Positions 61,441-64,000 of a stretch of DNA of 64,000 nt are shown piece by piece (the first letter of the stretch is position 1; each line of letters opens with the position of its first letter). The position numbers and the translations under genes were made by a program. The notes beneath the pieces are model-generated. The model worked only from the letters and a program-made list of their open reading frames with translations. It ran no database searches and was not told where the DNA came from. Origin of the DNA: Desulfurococcaceae archaeon. GTDB lineage: Archaea; Thermoproteota; Thermoprotei_A; Sulfolobales; Desulfurococcaceae. The DNA lies in the NCBI GenBank assembly GCA_038845865.1, contig JAWBQJ010000001.1, positions 186,001 through 250,000 of the forward strand, in the 5' to 3' direction.

Positions 61441-62673
61441 TTAGAAACCGAGCTCTTTCCTCTTTCTGATCAGCTCTACAACGTAGTTCTCAAGCGCGTC
61501 TAGTGGACCATAATGTATTGTTATCAGTGTTGTTCTACCCCTATACCCCCTGCCACTAGGATGGGCTGTTATCACCCCTGCTCTAGCTAGGTTTTGTACG
61601 TATTCGTACAGCTGGGTGTGCCTGCGTGGTATTTCTCCATAAGATTCACATATCAGCCTGTACTCGTCCTCGACCTCGCCCATTTTCACCTCGCGCCTAC
61701 CGGTCCTATGAAGCAACCTAATAATGCCTAGTAACACCAAGAGCTCGTGTAGTGTACTGTACCTTACAGCTTCACTCACGTTTACTATGTCTCTTGAAAG
61801 GCTGAATATCGCCTTCCTTGCATGCTCGACTGTGACTTTACGCGATCTCTCCCCTTCCGCTATATCGCCAGCTAGTAGAAGTGTTTCAAGCGCGTGTCTA
61901 GCATTACCTCCACCGCCTTTTTCGACGCCCTCGTAATTGGCGATGAAGTGTAATACGTCGTCATCATAAGTACCGTCGTACAGCGCCAGTGAGGCCCTAT
62001 ACTTCAGTATGTCAAACAGCTGGTCAGAGGTGTACGGTCTAAGCCTTACGACGTGTCTCAGCAAATACCCTTCCGTAGCTGGGTCCAGGAAGGCGAGTTT
62101 GGATGCGTCTGAGGCTATGAATATGAAGTTTACGTGCTTTAAACCTTCGTGAGCGTCGTATATTCTAGCAATGAAGTACACGGCATCGTTTTTAGACATG
62201 CTTGCAAAGTAGTGAAACTCGTCAAGGGCCACTATTACGTGGAGGTCCATTTCCTCGAGGTGCAAGAGAAGGGCATCGTGCATTTCCTTCGCTGAAAGAC
62301 CCCTTGGGGGTAGAGGAATGCTTAATTGCCTGGCAATATCGTGTATCACGTTGTAAAGTGTTCTGTTTCGATGGCAGTTCACGTGAACGTATGCCACGTT
62401 ATATCCCTTATCTTGAGCCATGCGAACGAATATTCTACCGAAAAGCTTCGAGAGAGCGGTTTTACCCGTTCCCACACCGCCCATTATGAGGACTCTTTGT
62501 GAAATACTACCCGGACTTGTAACTAAGTGCCTGAAGTAGGATACAAGGCTCCTTAGTTCCTCTTCTCGATGAGGTAGCCGGTCTGGCAGGTGTTCTGGCA
62601 TGAGGCTTTCTCTACTCTTGAATATAGTCTGTTTACCTAGCTCTTCTTCGACGATTCTCCACATATCCCTCAT
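61441..62673 (-). CDS. Orc1/Cdc6-type AAA+ ATPase
   Basis: The 410-residue protein has Walker A GGVGTGKT (65-72), Walker B VALDEFHYF (D151, E152), sensor 1 in FIFIASDAS, sensor 2-like GGNARHALETL and a C-terminal winged helix (about 325-405). This is the layout of archaeal Orc1/Cdc6 initiators. It is more divergent than the usual pair at the main origin, so it may be an accessory paralog. I searched the flanks by eye and found no origin recognition box, so no origin is claimed. Confidence 0.85.
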   Translation of the reverse strand: MRDMWRIVEEELGKQTIFKSRESLMPEHLPDRLPHREEELRSLVSYFRHLVTSPGSISQRVLIMGGVGTGKTALSKLFGRIFVRMAQDKGYNVAYVHVNCHRNRTLYNVIHDIARQLSIPLPPRGLSAKEMHDALLLHLEEMDLHVIVALDEFHYFASMSKNDAVYFIARIYDAHEGLKHVNFIFIASDASKLAFLDPATEGYLLRHVVRLRPYTSDQLFDILKYRASLALYDGTYDDDVLHFIANYEGVEKGGGGNARHALETLLLAGDIAEGERSRKVTVEHARKAIFSLSRDIVNVSEAVRYSTLHELLVLLGIIRLLHRTGRREVKMGEVEDEYRLICESYGEIPRRHTQLYEYVQNLARAGVITAHPSGRGYRGRTTLITIHYGPLDALENYVVELIRKRKELGF

Positions 62674-62705
62674 GGTGCTACCACCGTACCAAAACTTTCA
62701 CTCAC

Positions 62706-63209
62706 CTAAATCCTAATGCCCGCCTTAAAAACTGAGCGGCAATCACATGCCCCAATGTAAGTCTTGTTGTCGATGATCTCTACGTAGAGACACACCCTGG
62801 TAAGAGGATCGCGAGAGACCTTCATGGTATTCAAGTACTCGGTCACTTTTTTAAAGAGGTCTACGCTAGCTCTTCGAACACCCCTAGACCTCACTTTAAG
62901 CTTAATCCTACTGCTTTTCACGACTTTTTCAAGGCATTCCTTGAGCTTAACGGTTTCTGGCGGGTATTCGAGTACACAGTTTACTGGTATGATGTTTTCT
63001 ACAAAACCGTATTCTCTGTGTGACGCGGCTGCATATGCCTTTTCGGGGGTTAGTGCAGTATATACGAGTAGTACTCCAGGATACTTGGTCCTCTCAACCC
63101 TGATATAGGGGTCGCGCGCGAAGATTACGTTGCCAATTTCCTGTTCGCAGAGTTCAACGCTACTGCTTCTACAAGTTACTATAAGTTTCGGTAAGTCGTT
63201 CACAACCAT
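62706..63209 (-). CDS. THUMP-domain RNA-binding protein
   Basis: From ATG 63209 the protein has 167 residues. It resembles a ferredoxin-like plus THUMP module: VTCRSSSVELCEQEIGNVIF, then NIIPVNCVLEYP, KSSRIKLKVRSRGVRRASVDLF and YVEIIDNKTYIGA. The family (Tan1/THUMPD1-like) binds tRNA and assists cytidine acetylation by TmcA. A longer frame reaches 63245. It is divergent from the phosphatase gene. No catalytic domain is attached. Confidence 0.82.
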   Translation of the reverse strand: MVVNDLPKLIVTCRSSSVELCEQEIGNVIFARDPYIRVERTKYPGVLLVYTALTPEKAYAAASHREYGFVENIIPVNCVLEYPPETVKLKECLEKVVKSSRIKLKVRSRGVRRASVDLFKKVTEYLNTMKVSRDPLTRVCLYVEIIDNKTYIGACDCRSVFKAGIRI

Positions 63210-63218
63210 TCCCGTAAA

Positions 63219-63230
63219 CTTTATATACTT
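63219..63230. promoter_or_regulatory. TATA box in the THUMP/phosphatase divergent region
   Basis: CTTTATATACTT reads well on both strands. Its spacing suits the plus-strand gene best, with the start about 50 bases away; it is only about 15 bases from the minus-strand ATG. Confidence 0.45.
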
Positions 63231-63277
63231 ACTGCACTTAAACACTAGCAGAGCCGTAAAATGTGATCACCGTGGTA

Positions 63278-64000
63278 ATGGGTACAGAGCTGTGCGGCTT
63301 TTTTAGGAAAGTAGTTGAAGACTTAGCGTCATTTCTACGCCGCCACTTCGGTTCAGAGGAGTACAGCAGGGTCGTTGGAACAGGCGTTAGTGGAGACCAA
63401 TCAAGGTACATTGACGTAATTACGGAAGAGCTCGTCGTTGAGAAGGTCAAGAGCGCAGGACTTTCAGCGTGGGTTGTTAGCGAGGAGAAGGGTCGATGGG
63501 CTTTGAGCGAAAAGCCTGAACTAGTTCTACTCGTAGACCCCCTTGACGGTAGCTTAAACTACTCCCTGAGAATACCTTTTGCATCAGTATCCCTGGCAGT
63601 TTACCCCGGTATTGCAAAGATCACCGAGCCCGTATATGGGGTTGTTTATAACATCTTCACGAGCGACTCTCTTGAGCTCTGTAACGGGAAGGTGTTTCAC
63701 GACGGAATACAAATAACTGAGTACCTAGGTCGAGGTTTCGAGGTAGTATCCATATACACGGAAGACCCGAAACACCTTGAAATTATTTCGAAGGAGTTTA
63801 AAAGGAATAACGTATCCGTTAAGACTAGGACAATGGGTTCTGCATCCTTGGAGGCCGTTTACGCCGCCGTGGGCCTAATTGGGCACTTTGTACACCTAAC
63901 TGGTAGAATAAGAAACACCGATTTGGCGGTAGCGCTGGCCGTTGCAGATAGGCTGAAAACGAGAGTGTATACTGCTCCACCACTAAGTGAGATTGCCGTG
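63278..64000 (+). CDS. Inositol monophosphatase / fructose-1,6-bisphosphatase family protein (3' end beyond window)
   Basis: The frame is open to the window edge (241 codons). It shows the lithium-sensitive phosphatase metal site: the E-E in VVSEEKG, then LLVDPLDGSLNYSL (DPLDG), and late GRIRNTDLAVAL with the third aspartate. Archaeal members of this family are bifunctional, acting on inositol phosphate and fructose 1,6-bisphosphate. ATG 63278 is given; GTG 63272 or 63263 are possible. Confidence 0.88.
   Translation, partial: MGTELCGFFRKVVEDLASFLRRHFGSEEYSRVVGTGVSGDQSRYIDVITEELVVEKVKSAGLSAWVVSEEKGRWALSEKPELVLLVDPLDGSLNYSLRIPFASVSLAVYPGIAKITEPVYGVVYNIFTSDSLELCNGKVFHDGIQITEYLGRGFEVVSIYTEDPKHLEIISKEFKRNNVSVKTRTMGSASLEAVYAAVGLIGHFVHLTGRIRNTDLAVALAVADRLKTRVYTAPPLSEIAV

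Noticed and set aside
1-64000. CRISPR array
   Set aside because: No regularly spaced repeats of 24-37 bases were seen anywhere in the window.

Overview
The window is chromosomal DNA of a hyperthermophilic crenarchaeon (Thermoproteota, probably Desulfurococcales-like). Support for this comes from deoxyhypusine synthase, archaeal TiaS, Hel308, Lhr, Orc1/Cdc6, an archaeal HMG-CoA synthase with a DUF35 partner, a class I seryl-tRNA synthetase gene, TATA-box promoters close to start codons, frequent GTG/TTG starts and an intron-containing tRNA-His. The genus is not determined here.

Layout. 1-16.2 kb is compact housekeeping: the edge of a restriction-endonuclease-like protein, deoxyhypusine synthase with TiaS, an aminotransferase, an ABC-2 exporter pair, a carboxyltransferase (PycB-like), an M55 peptidase, RpiA, a YdjM-like membrane hydrolase, a coiled-coil surface protein, two tandem eIF2B-alpha/ribose-1,5-bisphosphate isomerase paralogs, a MIP18-type protein and SerRS. 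16.2-21.3 kb is looser: three gene-poor stretches (16164-16699, 18050-18635, 20323-20662), the middle one holding strong inverted repeats, around a beta-helix surface protein, a PfkB sugar kinase and a small zinc protein. 21.3-33.8 kb holds a glycosyltransferase, Lhr helicase, a four-gene cluster of small conserved crenarchaeal-type proteins, an aminotransferase, two radical SAM proteins and HMG-CoA synthase with its DUF35 partner. 33.8-41.9 kb is one oligopeptide/oligosaccharide ABC importer with unusually large outward-facing domains.

42018-54047 is an integrated spindle-virus-like provirus of about 12 kb. It lies between two exact 57-bp direct repeats and sits in a tRNA-Leu(GAG) gene. Its SSV-type integrase gene is cut in two by the att site: the N-terminal part is at the right end and the C-terminal part at the left end. 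Both parts are in the same frame through the repeat, so excision would rebuild a roughly 345-residue tyrosine recombinase. The left half encodes virion proteins on the minus strand: a 72-75 residue two-helix major capsid protein, a second protein that carries the same C-terminal capsid segment behind an extracellular domain, a membrane-anchored GH99-like glycosidase with its catalytic glutamates, and two large secreted proteins. The middle has a P-loop ATPase and membrane proteins. The right end has a regulatory cluster with a divergent pair of ribbon-helix-helix proteins and repeated operator-like sites. I regard this provirus as the most interesting system in the window.

54.1-64 kb returns to host genes: HAD hydrolase, nitrilase-family hydrolase, MoeA fused to a substrate-binding-like domain, Hel308, tRNA-Thr, a small nuclease-like protein, intron-containing tRNA-His, Orc1/Cdc6, a THUMP protein and the start of an inositol-monophosphatase-family protein.
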